DNA from: Fimadaptatus sp963928645
GTDB lineage: Bacteria; Bacillota; Clostridia; Christensenellales; Aristaeellaceae
Assembly (NCBI GenBank): GCA_963928645.1
Contig: CAWVGT010000245.1
Span: forward strand, 1 to 5,140
Length of the DNA stretch: 5,140 nt
Direction of reading: 5' to 3'
The notes under the pieces: model-generated
Told to the model about the DNA's origin: nothing
Seen by the model: only the letters and a program-made list of their open reading frames with translations
Databases searched by the model: none
Part shown: positions 4,199 through 5,140 of the stretch, piece by piece
Numbering within the stretch: the stretch's first letter is position 1
Layout of the letters: each line of letters starts with the position of its first letter
Position numbers and translations under genes: made by a program

Positions 4199-4210
4199 TG
4201 GCATATGCCA
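4199..4210. promoter_or_regulatory. 12-bp palindrome in the leader of the DUF134-NifX gene
   Basis: A perfect TGGCATATGCCA, 12 bp downstream of the TATAAT, so just after the expected transcript start: a typical repressor position. The DUF134 product may bind it itself, which is inference. A related TTGACATATGAC lies on the minus strand at 4139-4150 over the regulator's -35 box. Confidence 0.4.
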
Positions 4211-4244
4211 CAAACCAAGGCCCGCTCAGCGAAAGGAGACAGCG

Positions 4245-5054
4245 ATGCCACGACCCAGGAAGTGCCGCAAGGTCTGCCGGCTGCCCGACACGGTCGAGTT
4301 TGCGCCGGTGGGCGGCGAGGCGGACGCCGAGTGCATAGTATTGACGGTCGACGAATTCGAAGCGGTGCGGCTGATCGACGACGAGGGCTACTCGCAGGAG
4401 CAGTGCGGCGAGTACATGCTGATAGCGCGCACCACGGTGCAGCAGATCTACCTGAGCGCGCGGCGCAAGCTGGCGCGAGCGCTGGTACAGGGGCTGCCGC
4501 TGCGCATAGCGGGCGGCGACTTCCGGCTGTGCGGCGCGGGCGACAGCTGTCCCCGGCGCGCGGGCTGCTGCGAGCGCAGGCTGCGGGAGGCAGGCGAAGC
4601 GGCGCGGCGCGCGCCGCAGGACGAGGAAAGGATTGAGTCAGACATGAAGATAGCGGTTGCCGCAAACGACAGTCAGGTATCCGGCCACTTCGGCCATTCC
4701 GAGCAGTTCATAGTATACGAGGTTGAAAACGGCGCGATAGCCGGCGAGCAGTGCGTGGCCAATCCGGGCCATCGCCCGGGGCTGCTGCCCAACATGCTGG
4801 CCGACATGGGCGCGCAGGCGATAATCGCGGGCGGCATGGGCGCGCACGCGGCGAGCATATTCGCCGAGCGCAGCATGGAAGTGATTACCGGCGCGCAGGG
4901 CGACGCGCGCGCGGCGGTCGAGGCATACCTGCGCGGCGAGCTGCACTCCACCGGCGAGATGTGCGCCGAGCATGAGCATGGACACGAGCATGGACACGAG
5001 CGCGGGCATTGCCATGGTCACGGCGAGGGCGGGCATTGCCACGACGCTGAATAA
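4245..5054 (+). CDS. DUF134 DNA-binding domain fused to NifX/NafY-type FeMo-cofactor-binding domain
   Basis: A 269-residue fusion. Residues 1-95 are DUF134: the MPRPRK opening, TVDEFEAVRLIDDEGYSQEQ, then a sigma-like helix-turn-helix (about 48-75, ARTTVQQIYLSARRKLA). A Cys-rich segment follows (Cys96, Cys102, Cys108, Cys109). From Met134 (codon at 4644) comes a complete NifX/NafY-type domain (MKIAVAAND, SGHFGHSEQF near 146-155, AIIAGGMGAHA near 192-202), normally a separate protein of about 110-130 residues. The tail (about 239-266) is His-rich with Cys240, 255 and 264, a likely metal site. The start at 4245 has AGGAG 6 nt upstream. No stop codon separates the domains, but GAGGAAAGGA (4623-4632) precedes Met134, so the second domain could also be made alone. 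A metal- or cluster-sensing regulator is inferred; nitrogenase itself is not implied. A strong terminator follows. Confidence 0.9.
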   Translation: MPRPRKCRKVCRLPDTVEFAPVGGEADAECIVLTVDEFEAVRLIDDEGYSQEQCGEYMLIARTTVQQIYLSARRKLARALVQGLPLRIAGGDFRLCGAGDSCPRRAGCCERRLREAGEAARRAPQDEERIESDMKIAVAANDSQVSGHFGHSEQFIVYEVENGAIAGEQCVANPGHRPGLLPNMLADMGAQAIIAGGMGAHAASIFAERSMEVITGAQGDARAAVEAYLRGELHSTGEMCAEHEHGHEHGHERGHCHGHGEGGHCHDAE

Positions 5055-5077
5055 GGCGCGTGACCGGGAGTCTTTGG

Positions 5078-5119
5078 GGGACGGCGATCGCTTGACGGGC
5101 GATTGCCGTTCCGCTTTTT
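5078..5119 (+). terminator. Intrinsic terminator of the DUF134-NifX gene
   Basis: The stem ACGGCGATCGC/GCGATTGCCGT has one G-T pair and a 7-nt loop, and is extended to about 14 bp by GGG/TCC at its base. TTTTT (5115-5119) follows, 24 bp after the stop codon. Confidence 0.85.
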
Positions 5120-5140
5120 GTATGGGTGAGAATTGATGCC

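Noticed and set aside
5136..5140. Start of a further plus-strand gene (GGGTGAG at 5124-5130, then ATG)
   Set aside because: Only five bases of the possible reading frame are in the window, so it cannot be supported.

Overview
The window looks like chromosomal DNA of a GC-rich anaerobic Firmicute, probably Clostridia. The reasons are strong GGAGG-type ribosome sites, two short FeoA genes in tandem ahead of FeoB, a Crp/Fnr regulator with a clostridial-type Cys pair (recalled from the family), and a set of Fe-S and redox genes typical of anaerobes. The genus cannot be read from the sequence. Coding regions are GC-rich yet favour ATA for isoleucine.

Layout. (1) 1-704, minus strand: the start of a ferrous-iron uptake operon, feoA-feoA-feoB, with feoB cut by the window edge. 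It has a good promoter at 676-704. Three GTTAG-N6-CTAAC operator-like dyads lie in the promoter and leader at an exact 34 bp spacing, and a fourth lies before feoB. (2) 705-975: GC-rich, no gene recognised. (3) 976-2241, plus strand: a 2[4Fe-4S] ferredoxin overlapping a four-helix membrane Fe-S protein, then a thioredoxin. Both the ferredoxin and thioredoxin promoters have a perfect TATAAT, no recognisable -35, and the same 17-bp dyad centred 29 bp upstream of the TATAAT. That is where a Class II Crp/Fnr activator sits. (4) 2242-3063: a terminator-like hairpin, a 59-bp inverted repeat, and three tandem non-coding repeats of 220-223 bp plus a fragment of a fourth, between converging genes. (5) 3172-4150, minus strand: a Crp/Fnr-family regulator followed by a 65-residue protein that may be YggL-like. 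(6) 4159-5119, plus strand: a divergent gene encoding a DUF134 DNA-binding domain fused in frame to a NifX/NafY-type (dinitrogenase FeMo-cofactor) domain with a His-rich tail, ending at an intrinsic terminator.

How the parts may work together (inference): the regulator carries the Arg-Glu-...-Arg recognition-helix pattern that in E. coli CRP reads GTGA half-sites. The two dyads at the ferredoxin and thioredoxin promoters are built on GTGA/TCAC. The window therefore suggests a small local redox regulon (ferredoxin, membrane Fe-S protein, thioredoxin) switched on by the neighbouring regulator, beside iron uptake and a metal-cluster-binding DUF134-NifX protein.
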